Below, in pieces: positions 36,900-49,800 of a stretch of 64,000 nucleotides of DNA (the stretch's first letter is position 1; every line of letters starts with the position of its first letter). Both the position numbers and the translations under genes were made by a program. The notes under the pieces were generated by a model. It saw nothing but the letters and a program-made list of their open reading frames with translations, searched no databases and was not told the DNA's origin. This DNA is from Gordionus sp. m RMFG-2023. Taxonomy: Eukaryota > Nematomorpha > Gordioida > Chordodea > Parachordodidae. The stretch spans positions 50,300,569-50,364,568 of the forward strand of contig NC_088776.1 in assembly GCF_954871325.1 (NCBI RefSeq), written 5' to 3'.

Positions 36900-37585
36900 A
36901 GTTTATCGGAAGTTATAGAAATAGTTGTGCTAAAGCAGATATGATGGATACTATAATAACTTTGAATTAGAAGCATTATCTGCTTTTAAACAGTCGTTTC
37001 CTCCACTGACTACAATGCGCGGATGCCTGTTTCATATGTTTCAATGCATATGGAGCACGGTTCAAAAAAATCCGCTAATTTGCAATGCATACAAAACCAA
37101 AACAAATTTTGCTATGTACATAAAAATGTTAATGTCACTGGCATATGTACCAACTGAGGATGTAATTCATGGATTCGAGGAATTATGTGTCTCTGAATTT
37201 TATCAAGAAAATAAGGATATTCTCGCCCCCTTGATAGAATACTTTGAAGAGACGTGTATTAGAAAAATGATAGCGATGGAGAGGAAGTCGCCAATATCTA
37301 GCATTTCTCTATGAAATTGCTATGAATAGACACCATCTAGTGAGCCGAATACAAATAATTTAGTAGAGGGGGCATCGAAGTTTTTCGTCTCATATAGGTT
37401 TCCATCATCCAACGATCTGGAAATTTATATAGAGTTAGTATTATATTATAAATTTTAACATTTTAATTTTTAGCTCTCAAAGACGAAGATAGCCTGAATT
37501 GTTACAAATTGGAACAATATTCTTTAGGACTATTGGCTCCCTATCAAAGAAAGAATATCGCGAAAGATCCAAAAGGATTTTTCTA
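36900..37585 (+). pseudogene. MULE transposase remnant of MULE-3
   Basis: The clearest piece is 37015-37314, with GCLFHMFQCIWSTVQ (the MULE CxFH motif) and MLMSLAYVPTEDVIHGFEEL, the helical segment typical of the FLYWCH-linked animal MULE transposases. Before it, ALSAFKQSFPPLTTMRG fits the same family. After it, fragments ASKFFVSYRFPSSNDLEIYIE and EQYSLGLLAPYQRKNIA continue in other frames. No full frame remains. Confidence 0.7.
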
Positions 37586-37841
37586 ATTGTTGAAGATTTT
37601 TATTCAAGAACCATGCTGGATTATTTAAGGGCTTTATCCCATAATTTAAATTTAAATGTTTAATTTAATCATATTATTGTATTTTTTATATCGGTATATT
37701 TATACTATGTTTATTTGGATTTTTTATGAATAAAAATTTATTTGATATTTTGAAATGAATATTGCTAAGCTCAGTATATTATCAAGGTTTATCTTATAAA
37801 AACTTCATATACAAATAGTATTAAACATATTCTTTAAGTCA

Positions 37842-38575
37842 CATTGCCAAAGTAACTTTTAACAACACTATATATTTTATTTTGTATTCTTATCTTTAAA
37901 AATAAATTTCGTAAAATTCCTTACAAATCATGTCAAAAGTTGGTTCATCTCTTAGTGACAAATAACTTTTAACTTAAGAATGTATTATCGGTGTGTCCCA
38001 TCTATAATTGAAAATTTTTAGGAAGAATAATAATATAAGTAAGAACTAAATAAATTTTGCTGAAGATAAAAAAAGCTTATAAATGAAAATCTCTACATTA
38101 GTTTTGTCAAATTAAGTGGTTATTATTAACTAGCTACACTTTTTCTAAAAAATATTTATAACTAGTTACATTTACAAAATAGTAACTGTAGCTGGCTACA
38201 TTTTTTTAAAGTAACTGCTGAAAGTAACTAGTTACTTAATCAAATAAATATAATTTAAATAATAAATTTAAATTTGTAAAATTTTTTTATATTCTTTTAC
38301 TATATGATTTAAATCTTAGCCAATGAATTTATATTAATATAAATATATTCGATTTAAGGTAATTTAATCGATCCGGTTAGCCCTGAATCTCCTACCACTA
38401 AAGATAATTATAACTAGTAACTAGTTATATTTAAAAAAAGGAAACTATTAACTGTAACTTGTTATATTTTCCCAAATTTAACTACTAACTTAACTAGTTG
38501 CATTACATTGCCAAAGTAACTTTTAACAACACTATCTATTTTATTTTGTAGTAAAATTCCTTACAAATCATGTCA
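37842..38575. repeat. Direct repeat pair with hAT-like terminus inside MULE-3
   Basis: ACATTGCCAAAGTAACTTTTAACAACACTA occurs at about 37842 and 38501 and is followed in both places by ATTTTATTTTGTA and ATTCCTTACAAATCATGTCAAAA. TTTTAACAACACTA is also the hAT-1 terminus. The segment between the repeats is rich in GTAACTAGTTAC words. It was probably a small hAT-derived insertion or duplication. Confidence 0.5.
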
Positions 38576-39548
38576 AAATTTTGTTCTACCATTAATTCAT
38601 CTAATAATCGAAAAACCTGCAAAGATAAACAAATAATTTTCTATACCGATTGTAATAAATCAAAAACTACCCAATTATTCGCTTTTTTAAGGTAATTCTT
38701 ATATGTAATTATTTTTTTCCTATGACTATATATAACATTTTTTATAAAATAATCATATTCTTAAATAAAATTATTTATAAAATAATTCTCTATAAAATAA
38801 TATTCTTTATAAAATAATTCCCTATAAAATACATTCTTTATAAAATAATTCTATAAAATACATTCATTGTAAAATAATTTATAAAATAATTCCCTATAAA
38901 ATACATTCTTTATAAAATACATTCATTATATAAAAATTATCTATAAAATACATTCTCTATAAAATCATTCTCTGTAAAATCATTTCTATAAAATCATTCT
39001 CTGTAAAATCATTCTCTGTAAAATCATTCTCTGTAAAATTATTCTCTACAAACGACATGCTTTATAATTGTTTTCTCTATAAGTGCATTCTCTATAAACG
39101 TCATTCTCTATATAAAACTTTCTCTATATAAAACTTTCTCTATAAAATTTTCTCTATAAACGACTTTCTCTATAATTGTTTTCTCTATAAAAGTTTCCCT
39201 GTAATGGTTTCTCTGTAATGACGTGGAACCCTCATAGTTTGCAATAGATTCGAACCTCTATTTACCAAACCTAAAGACGTATATAATATAATTTTGTTTA
39301 AATCGTAATCAGGCCGTTTTTAGCACAACACTACTTCTATCCCCTCTATGATAGAAGGCCCGGACACCTGTTAATTTTAAACTCAAAAAAAAATAGAAAA
39401 AATTATATTTCTTTTAATTATGCTGAAATTTTGAAAATGTGTTAAAATTTAAAAAAAATAAAAACGTATTTTGTATGAATCAGATATTTTAAAAACAATT
39501 TTTTATTATTTGATATCCAAATTTGGCTACATCGCGTATACATGTATT

Positions 39549-41312
39549 CAGGGGTGTCACTAGCCTTTACAATCTCAGGGGGCTCAACTAAATAAAAAAT
39601 TATGGCGGCATTAGCCCCCCATGCTTCCTATTTTGTGGGCCTTCGGCCATGTTTTATAGTAATGTATTATACTTATTTAAGTGAAATTTGATTTTCTATT
39701 TTACTAAATGATTCATTTCTAATATGGCATCATACCGTATTAATAACTTATGGCTTCAATATATTTGCATGATTATTTCTAAATTTTTTAGTGTTTTATT
39801 TTATCAATTTATCATAATAAACACTGATATGAGTTTACATCGTGAGTATCATGGATATGACTGCAACTAAACCAGTATATATTATTTGTGTGGCTATGTA
39901 ATCAAGGATTATAGCTCATGCTGCTGAGAGCATTAGATTGGATAATTTAGATGATAATCTTCAACCGTCTAATCATTTATATATCATTAAAAATGGAGGA
40001 TAATCTTATAGAAATTTAATATCTTACAATAGTTTTCTCTATTACTTATATAGCTTCCATAACATCTAAGTGATATAGTTTTATGATTTGAACTTGTCGT
40101 TTATATTCTCTTCTTATTGATTTGGTAAGGCCAAAAAATATTTCATTATTAGTTCATTTTATAAAACATTGTCTTAAATGGTAACAACGTTATACAATTA
40201 GTTTCATGACCTTTTGTAAATGTAGGTTTCTAAGAATTAATTGTTCAGAGTTTTAGGACCAGAGTGATATGATGAAAGCAATTAAGATCTTATATATTAT
40301 TGACGCACCATCTCTAGTTGGTATATGATGTCTTAAAATAATAGTAGCTTGTAATAATATCAAAAATATAATCATATTAGAAATTTAATTCAAAACTGTT
40401 TTTCAAAGAAGAGAAAAATAGCTTTCCTAAAAACAGTAAAAAAAGGAGAAAGAAAAAAAGATATTTAATAAGGATTACATCCATTCTGGGATGAATAATA
40501 TGATGATTAATTTTTAATAATATTATTTAAAAAAAACAAATAGATGGCGTTAAAGAATTGATTGCAAATTGTTACTTATATTTTTTATCAAAAGCATTGA
40601 TTAGTAAATGTTATTAAAATATTAACTTTAATATAATCTATAACTGTCAAATATGTCTGTAAAAGTGGCATTTACCTAATATTTTGAAACCAATTCTATA
40701 TAATAGAGGATTATCAACTATATTTCTACTTACTTTTTATAAAGAAATTTATTTCACTTGTTTGGACGTTGGAAATATTTTTAGGAAGAGGCATGGTAAT
40801 TAAATTTAAAAATGAATATAAAAGTTGATTAGTTATTTAGAACTAGGCCCTATTACAATATTAAATTTGTTAATTTTTCAATTAATAAATGATTATATTT
40901 ATTTAATTAGGGTAATAATTTAAATAAAAAATAATTGAGCTTCAACTGTTAATGCTAAATTAACATTTAGACATTATGAGTGATATTGATATTCCATTTT
41001 TAACACAGAATTTGATTGCAAGGTGACATAATCAAAATATATATTATATGTGTTAATATGAACTAATCTTATAATTAAAATAGTACTCATTTAATAAAAT
41101 TCTAGATAGTCTTATTAATTTTTAAATAAAAAAATCAAATCTATATAATGCTTAATAGAATTATAAAAGAAATAGTTCAGTCAGAAGGCTATAAAAAATC
41201 TATTTTTAGTTCATGGAGATATTAAGGAGACATTAAAAAAATTTGCTTCAGGGGGCCATTTAAATTTTTGTGGGAGCTCGAGCCCCCGCGCGCCCTTCCT
41301 AGTGCGCTACTG
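39549..41312. mobile_element. Non-autonomous hAT element
   Basis: The left end CAGGGGTGTCACTAGCC and the right end, inward CAGTAGCGCACTAGG, are flanked by a perfect 8-bp duplication CATGTATT (39541-39548 and 41313-41320). The termini are unusually GC-rich, with GGGGGCTC and CCTTCGGCC words. The interior is AT-rich and non-coding. Its stretch 40640-40800 is homologous in inverted orientation to 43020-43180 in the element nested at 42777, so the two are one family. Confidence 0.85.
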
Positions 41313-42339
41313 CATGTATTTTGAATATTATATAAAAATACCTTTTTTATTTGGCATTTATTTGCATAATTTATAGTATTTATTACAGTGACGAAGCTTT
41401 TATTATTTTTATTAGTCAAACCATAAAAAAAATAATATAAATAAATATGTGGAATTTATTATAATTAAAAAGTTTTAATAAAATATTTATTTATCCTGTA
41501 CAACCATAACAAAAATACCTTACTATAAATCGGTAATCTAAATATAATAGATGATATGGGTATTAAATAGTTAACCCCTCCCCTCCCCCCTTACCCAATT
41601 TTATATTAAATCATAAATATATATTGTATAGTCATTATAATCATATCTAATTGATGAATATTATAATTCATAATGTAGAGGTGGGCGCGGGCCGTGAAAT
41701 TAAGTCACGCTCAGTCACGCCTAATAATTTAAAATTTATTCACACTCACGCCGTGACCCACAGTGACGATGGGTCACACGCCTTCCCAAGTTTTTTCCTG
41801 GGCGTGATCGGGCTTTAACATAAATTTATCGTGAATCACGAAAATTTTAATTTTTTAAATTGGTTTTTTATAAATATAAATTTGCAATTTTATAATTATA
41901 ATATATATTTTCTTATTTAACTTAGTTCTTTTGTTAAAAAAGAATAAAAACTAAAAATCTTCCGCATTTTATAAACAAAATCCAGTATCATTCCGTTAGT
42001 TCTATTTTCTTTTTATGTTTAGGTGTTTTATCACGAGACTTTTTGCTAAATTTTGCTTAAACTTTTTACAGAAAAGTAAATTATATTTTATTTGTAAAGA
42101 TCTTCAATCTTTGAATGCAATAGAAGGTGAAGGATTTTACAAGTTAGCCCAAGGGATATAAATGTTGGTGTTACATATGGATAACAAAATATAAAAGTTA
42201 TGAGCCAGAAAACTCTCATGAATACTATCGGTCCAAATAAATACCATGAAATAAAAATTAAGATTAAAAGCATGATCAATAATATTTACTTGTCCATAAC
42301 CACTGATATTTTTACGGATGACTATAAAAATCGAAGTTT

Positions 42340-42780
42340 TTAACCATTACAGGACATATTTTCATTAAGGATTTTGAATTAAAAACATTTGTTTTGGCCA
42401 CAAGGGAAATAAAAACAGGCGTCAAAATTAAAAGTGTAGTCAATATAATTTTAAAAGAATACACAGAAGTAGGAAATTATTTAAATAAATGTATAGTTGT
42501 GTGACAGATAACGGAACAAATCTTATAAGTGCATTCAAAGATGACGAAACGCTAGAATATATATGCCATATATATACTAAATAATATTATGCATTATATT
42601 TTTGTCAATTGTTTAACTGAAATGGCCTTAAATATAAATGGTGTAAAAAAAATAGTACAATATTTCAAACAATCTAAAGCTAATAGCAAACTAAGCCACA
42701 CCCTTAAACAAGATATAATAAGGAGATGGAACTCAGTATATATCATGATACAGAGTGTCTTAAATTCATATTCTGATATG
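42340..42780 (+). pseudogene. hAT-3 transposase remnant, core part
   Basis: Fragments in more than one frame: VCDRxRNKSYKCIQ region (second-Asp area), then 42589-42780 with IVQYFKQSKANSKLSH and RRWNSVYIMIQSVLN, the hAT TRWNS motif. The remaining C-terminus reappears after the nested element at 43973. Confidence 0.6.
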
Positions 42781-43972
42781 CGTAGCCAGGATTTTCCTAA
42801 GGGGGGTGGGAATTAAAAAATTTATGGGGGCTTCACCTCCAGGCCAAATTTTGGAGGGGCCTTCGGCCCGCTTTTGCCCGACCTTCGGCCGGGTTACCTT
42901 AGTCAATATATAGTCATAAAATATTTTTACAAGATAGAAGGTTATTTTTAATAAAAAAAATAAACCTGGAACAAATATGAAATATATTTTATTTGTTTAT
43001 ATATAATATAATAAATTATTTGTATATACATTAATATAAAAGCATGGTAATAATTTATTCCAAACAAGTATAAGAAATTTATATATAAAAAGTAAGTAGA
43101 CATATAGTTGATATTCCTCTATTATATAGATACAAAATACTAGGTAAAATTCCTCTTTTACAGACATGTTTGACACTAGAGAATATATTACAGTTAATAT
43201 ATTAACAAATTTTACTAATCGATGCTCTTGATAATAAATATAGCAACAATTTGATTCAATTAATTAACGCCATCTATTTAAATTAAAAATTATATTAAAA
43301 ATTAAAAATTATATTAAAAATTAATTTTCATATTATTCATCCCACAATGTCTTTAAAAGATATTTTCTGGTGTCCTTATCAATATTTTATAGTTTTTTGT
43401 AAAATATATAATTCTTATTGGTAAAAATTATTTGATTGACATATGATAATTGATAAAATTAGATATACTGTAAATCTACGACATATAATATTTCACTGTT
43501 TGTATTGATTGTGCATTAATTTATTTATTTAATTTATGATTTAATTTTATAATTATATTTTACTTTTATTAGGATGACTAATTACTCACTTTATAAAAAA
43601 ATATATTTTATATATTATATTATTTAGTAATTTACGGATTTATTATTATAATTATAATACATTTCACTTTTGTCTTGAGACTTATCTTTGGCTTATATTA
43701 CATTTCTTTAAAAAGATTTTTGGTTTTTTTAATATATAAATGCTTTTTTCCATGCATAAATTATGATGAATAGTTTTAGTTTAAAAAAATATCTACTTTT
43801 ACATTTTCTTTCAAATTATTGTTTAAGATTATACATTTTTGGGGGTCAGGGAGTAGGAGGGGGGAATTTGGGGGATATTTTTTATTAGCTTAAAATATTC
43901 ACAAAAAGTGATAATTTCTGAAGAGGGAGGAAATTTCCCCTTGCCCCCCCCCCCCGATTGGCTACGCTTATG
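42777..43972. mobile_element. Transposon nested in hAT-3
   Basis: The left end reads GCGTAGCCAGGATTTTCC and the right end, inverted, GCGTAGCCAATCGGG. The transposase frame of hAT-3 stops at the first and resumes after the second. It is G-rich near the left end (GGGGGGTGGG, CCTTCGGCC) and runs into a poly-C tract (43946-43956) at the right. No clear 8-bp duplication was found. Confidence 0.65.
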
Positions 43973-44320
43973 CCCTACACTCATAAAAGACAGTATATTT
44001 TAAATAAAAAAATTAGAGAATTTTTAGAGGATTCTGTTGAAGCATCAACCTATACCGATGAAAGCTCTGAGGATGAACTTTAAAGATTCATATTAGATAA
44101 ATAACAAGACAATATTTTGAAGTTTAGGAAGCAGGAATATAAATTTCTTTTTTTGAGAAAACTAACGAGTATAATTTTGTCAGCTCCTGCAAGTTCGGCT
44201 TCGAGTGAAAGGTTATTTTCTGATGCCAATCTATTATTAAAGGATAGGCGTACACAATTGAAATAAAAAAAGATGGACTTTCTTTTTTTTTCTAAATAAA
44301 TTTCGATTTATAGATGTATT
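43973..44320 (+). pseudogene. hAT-3 transposase remnant, dimerisation domain
   Basis: The frame near 44170-44265 gives ILSAPASSASSERLFSDAN and LLLKDRRTQLK, the standard hAT dimerisation signature. A partly homologous minus-strand piece is found in STRAP intron 2 (about 48770-48925). Confidence 0.7.
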
Positions 44321-44635
44321 TATTTTTTGTTGTTAATATGGATATGAAATTAGAGAAATCAATAGTATAAATTCTAAAAATTGTAAAATTATAGCAATAT
44401 TTCTGAAAAATTTAAAAACATCGTGAATTTTCGGGCGTGAATCAAAATATTGTCTTTTGTGAGGGGGCGAGTTAGGTCAAAATTTTTTTAGTGGTAAGCG
44501 TAAATGGGTGTAAATTTTTTTTTATTGCCACCGTGAGCAGAATAGCCGTGAATAAAAAATGAAGTCCACGACCACTTCTATCTTAATGTATAAAGAGTAT
44601 ATTACAATATATTTCTATCTCCCACCGGAGTAGCG

Positions 44636-44942
44636 TTATCGAAATAATTGTATGCTTGATCTTCCACTAGAATATCGTTTGAAACCATTGTATAAAAATT
44701 CTCCAAAAAGAGTATCATTATCCAGGTCATTATATGGTTGTCTTCCACCGGTCGCTATCGAGTCCATTATAGATTTGTAGTTATTGTGTTTAAACATCCA
44801 CGGAGTCACTGTTATCTTAGAGCTGACCAAGAGATATACCCTGGCTAGATTACCTTTTACATAGGTACGTGATTTGCCCAATGTTCTACATTCTTCTTTA
44901 ATACACCATCTCTTCTCCCCTTTTTTATAAGCGTCTACATGA
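44636..44942 (-). CDS. Possible truncated exon, product not recognised
   Basis: About 98 residues without a stop, with normal-looking codon composition in an otherwise AT-rich area. Residues such as RWCIKEECRTLGKSRTYVKG, SKITVTPWMFKHNNYKSIMD and YNDLDNDTLFGEF are not obviously transposon-derived, and I do not recognise a family. Upstream (higher coordinate) the frame meets the terminus of a small transposon at about 44931-45527, whose AGCGTCTACATGA end is also seen near 21800. The 5' part was probably cut off. It could alternatively be part of an unidentified element. Confidence 0.35.
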
Positions 44943-45527
44943 GTGGTGAGGGTGAGGCTGGAAAAGTTTGCTTCCAATTTTTCCTAAGGGGGGTGAGTGG
45001 TAGGCTAGGACTATGATTTATAGGGGGGATGGGAAGGTTATCTATTAAAATTATTAATAAAATAACCAAACGTATTGCTGTATACATTAATACTTTTATT
45101 ATAGACGTATTATACAATAATATTCCTAAACATCTACCTAATCTTTATATTACACACACATAATCATAGACATTATTTTCCAAATGAAACTATTTCTGAA
45201 TAATTTTCTGCATTTAAAAGGATGTAGGCATTCTATCAGCAAACTCCTATTCATGTCAAACAATATACTATAATAATATATACATTGATAATGAGGTTTT
45301 TTTAAAACTGTATTCATGTTCTAAACAATAAATCTTTTACAATCACAATATTTAAGTAGTTGGTAGTAAAGCTTTAATCATACAAAATCTATGAAGGGAG
45401 TACAATTTTAAGTAAAAAGGTGAATATAGTGAGAATATCGCCGCCGAATATGGCAACATTTTTAAGGGATAAGCATAGATTTATGAGGGTTTTACATCCA
45501 GTGAAAATCCTGCGATAATGACGCAGT
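44931..45527. mobile_element. Small non-autonomous DNA transposon (likely)
   Basis: It begins AGCGTCTACATGAG with a G-rich patch (CCTAAGGGGGGTGAG) and ends in CATCCAGTGAAAATCCTG...GACGCAG. The same right-end sequence is at 21770-21812, and the G-rich patch is like 42797. No target duplication was established. Confidence 0.5.
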
Positions 45528-46861
45528 TTTTAGGATATATAATTTATATTGTTATACAATTTTTATGTCAAATCTTATTAACATTCACCCAAATAAAAAT
45601 AATCGAATTTAGCTCGATTTTATTTTCAAATAATTAACTTTTTGATAACTTTGGTTATTAATAACCCAATATAATTTACGTCATCAATCCCAATTCTAAT
45701 TTTATTCAAAATAAAATACCAATTATTACAAACTGGGCATACAAGTGAGGCTATGTTTAATAAAAAATATTTTATAACTTATCTCAGCTGCTTACGAATA
45801 AAACAATTTAATCACAAAACAAGGAAAAATAATAATTATCGATCATCTTCATATCATTTAAATTATCACATATATTGACTTATTATTGATATCACATCAA
45901 AATGTATTGAAATAAAATTGTTTTATCTTATTTTGTTTAGGCATTTCTTTTGTTATTTAAAACGATAAAATCTTTTTTTTATATTCATATAAATATATAT
46001 TAACTTAAACGATTTATTTTCCTTTATTTATTTGAACATTTTATTTTTAGAGAATAATCTATTAACTTAAAAATAACTTATTTTTTTTGTTAAATGTACT
46101 TTTATCGATTAACTTAAATGAAATTTTATATGATAAAAATAAAGAAACGAGATTACTTAATCATCAAAAATGTATTAATATTTTAAAGTAGAAAATGTTA
46201 TTTATCATTAAATTATCCGCAATAGCTAGATATATTTTGTCTCCATGATTCTTTTAGCTTGTGACTTTTTAATTCTTTTATCTTTTTCACCTTTGCATAT
46301 TGTTGTTATGCTGTCGTTTTGACTTAATTTTGTTATTGAAGATATTTATTATATCAATTACATTCCATATTTTTATTTTAGTTATTTTATAAAAAATACC
46401 CTATAATTTTTTGTTAAATACAAGTAACAATGTTTATTAATAGATTTTGAATTGTAGAAGACTTAAGGCTTAAAACGATATATTATATTATATTTAATAA
46501 TTAATTGATGTTTTGAAAAGTTTACAATAATTTTTTAATATTAAATTGATGTTAATTTTGTATATATACTTAAATGATCATGATTACTTTTACCTTTTGT
46601 TTTTTTGATCATAGTTGAAAAAAAAATCATCATTCTTCCTTAATTATTCAATATAATCGCTCACAATTTATTCTATTCTATTATTACAATTTCTCTTTCA
46701 TTATTTTTTAAATAATAAAACAATTTTTCGTAAAATTGTTAAAGAAAACATATGAGTTTACAATGACATACGCCATTTTATCTGGCGCTTAAATATATTC
46801 GATATATCGCCGATTTAATTTTTAAGTTGGAGATTTTTTAAAAAAAACATTACAATAATAA
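45528..46861. other. Intergenic region upstream of STRAP
   Basis: AT-rich with no coding signal. It must contain the STRAP promoter, but no specific motif could be supported. Confidence 0.45.
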
Positions 46862-49800
46862 ATGGGCATTTCTCGCCCTTTGCCAGTCACATGTGGGGGG
46901 CATACGAGGCCCGTTGTTAAAATAAATTTTAGCCAAATTACACCTGATGGTTATTTTATAATTTCAGCTTCTAAAGGTTCAATATCATATATAAATTGAT
47001 GTTTTTAATAATTTATATTAAAGTTAATCAAACTATTGTATTTAATTTATGCAGATAAAAAGCCCATGCTTAGACAAGGAAATACTGGAGATTGGATTGG
47101 TACATTTATGGGCCATAAAGGTGCTATTTGGGATGCTGCATTAGATGATCAAGCAATTAGAGCTGCTACAGCTTCTGCTGATTTTACAGCGTAATAATTT
47201 CTGGTCTATTTTTTATAATAAGCTATAATATTTTTGAGACAATATTATTTAAGATAAGCATAATTAAGTTATAATGACTAAATGGATTCTCAATAATTAC
47301 TTAAATCGGCACAGGTGCATAACCAGCAGGGTTGGGAGACCTCCTCACCCCACCTCCCATTCCCTGTAGCAATTATAAATTTCTAAGTATTCTATTTCAA
47401 ATAAGTTATAATCTATTTTATATTTTAGCAAAAAGTTAAAATTAATTTAAATATTTTTCCTGGTATATTAATATTTTATACCAATGATTAAAGTATATTT
47501 TCTTATATTGGGTATGAGAAAATTTTATCAACCAAATATTTTCAGTTAATATATTTAATAATAATTATGATTAGTCAAAATTTCAAAAGTATAAAATATT
47601 CAGATCCAATGAGACAAAATTTGCTGAATAGAATTATTTCTGAGAAGAAAAAGACTTTAAAATTGTGCCCAATAATATGGAGTCAACATCAAGCTGTTAT
47701 AGCATTTTAGGATCTAGAAGGGCCTATTTTGAGTGCCCTTGGAAAAATGTTGATATGCCTAAACCAGATATTTCATCTGAAAATTATACTATGAGATTCA
47801 ATATGACAGCCAATTTTATTTCATTGGAATGTATTAATAAATTATTTAATTATACAAAAATTATGTGCAACATTAAAAAAAATGATATGGATTTTGAGGT
47901 TATGGGAATCATGAATATTATTATTTACAACATATAAAACTAAAAGATAATATTGACTAAAAATTTTACAAGATTTATATGATTGTTGAGGCAATTGTGA
48001 AATTATATTTTTGAGATCTGTTAGCCTCAACTTGTACCTAGATAAACAAATCATATTAACATGGACTCAATTAAGGATTACTATAAAACAACCATTTTTA
48101 TTCCTTTTTTGAATATATTTTTAATTCAAATCAATGAATAATTTATCATTCATCATATGGCTCTATCCAATTTAAAAAATATTATTATCAATAAATCAGT
48201 CTGAGGATATATTAAACCTCGACATTGAAAAATTAAATATTTGGTTAAATTTTCTTAGAGTATATATTATATTGAAAGGCCAATTAATTTCTGAATTTAA
48301 ATATTTGTTTAATATTAATTTTAATAGATAATCCTCCAAAAAACAGAATGGAACAAATGTATACTTTTAAATAGATTTTTGAGTTTTTCCAAGCGTATTA
48401 AGATTACTATATATTTTGGCAACAATATCAATTAATACAAGCACAAATGGAAAAACCTTTTCTTCATGTTGCAATAGCCTTATTGATTTATTTAACATCA
48501 ATATAACACTTTCTTAAATTTAGTAAACATTTTGATATATTTTATCTTTTACTACAAGTTTATATTTTTCAAATTTGTTTATCAATTAACTTATATATGT
48601 GGATATTAGAATTTAATTTAACTTTATATTAACTAATTTAATTTCAATAGATTTAAGTTAAACTCATTTATATATTGTTATACATTATTTGAGATGGATC
48701 GGGCAGTATATTAATTTTTTTAAATTGTCCCGAGGCCTAATTTTTTTTAGATATCTAGGCCACCTAAAAGAATGTCCATATTTATTGTGTGCAACTTTTC
48801 TCTAATAAGCAATAGGCTATAGAAAAAATAATTCATTGGAAGCCAAACTTGTTGGAGCTAATAAAATTTTACTAGCAAATTTTCTCAAAAATGGAAATGA
48901 ATTTCCTGCTTCCTAAACTTCAAAATATTTTCATTGTTATTTGTTTTATGAATGATAAATCTTTCAAGTTCATTCTCATAACTTTCATCGGTAGATGTTA
49001 TGCCTCATCAGAATCAGAATAATCTTGAAATTATCCAAATGTTTCATTTAGAATATGCTGCCTTTTATGTTTGCAGGATGAATTAGAAAAGTTAAAAATG
49101 ATAGTTGGCATTGTCATCGCCAGATTTTAAATCTTTTATATATCTGCCTTTTCATTGTCTGTTGAAATCTTAAGACTTTTGAAATTTGGATTTAGAATTA
49201 AGCATACCTTATGTAGTGTCTGCACAATAAATCTTTCCTTTAAAAGAGATATTGTCCTCTTTTTTATTGTTTTGATTATTACTATATCACCTTTTGAAGA
49301 TGACAAAATTTCATTAATTTTTATTTCTATAAATGAACATTATTTATAGTGAATATAATTTTAAGAAACTTTATATGATGATATATACAGAGTTTCATTT
49401 ATATCTTCCTTAATGGAATAGCTCAATTTGCTATTTGCGTAGATTGGTTAAAATTTTTTACATCATATATATTTAAAGCTATCACAGGTAAGCAATTATC
49501 AAAACTATTATGCATTATGTTATTTAATATATGGCTTGAACAATGGTATCCTTTCATCATCTTTAAATGCACTTATATTTTAAATAGCATGTATAAGACA
49601 ATTGCACAATTATATTTTAGATTTGTAGGTTAATATGAGAATATAAAATGAGTAATTAGATATTTAATTTCCTTTTAATTTTGACTGATTATAATTTGAT
49701 TGAAAATGATTGGTATATATTAAAGATAAATGAAAATAAGACATATTTTAATTAAATATTTTACCAAATTTTCATTGCTGAACTAGAATTGAAAGAATTT

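Larger units (their letters stand above)
36236..39230 (+). mobile_element. MULE-3, with terminal repeats made of short tandem units
   Basis: The ends GGTATCGCGTCATTACAGAG and, inverted, GGTTCCACGTCATTACAGAG are flanked by CTAATAGTT (36227-36235) and CTCATAGTT (39231-39239), a 9-bp duplication with one mismatch. Each arm (about 36236-36660 and 38740-39230) consists of dozens of 12-17 bp units such as TTTTATAGAGAATTA, inverted between arms. The interior holds a MULE transposase remnant. Confidence 0.85.
41676..44580 (+). mobile_element. hAT element hAT-3, decayed
   Basis: The ends TAGAGGTGGGCGCGGGCCGTGA and, inverted, TAGAAGTGGTCGTGGACTTC are flanked by TCATAATG (41668-41675) and TCTTAATG (44581-44588), seven of eight matching. 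Just inside lie repeats of GTCACGC/CGTGA words. A related copy in the opposite sense sits in STRAP intron 2. Another transposon (42777-43972) is inserted in it. Confidence 0.8.

Noticed and set aside
41222-41419. Minus-strand open frame at the end of the non-autonomous hAT
   Set aside because: It crosses the element terminus and the target duplication and has no protein features.
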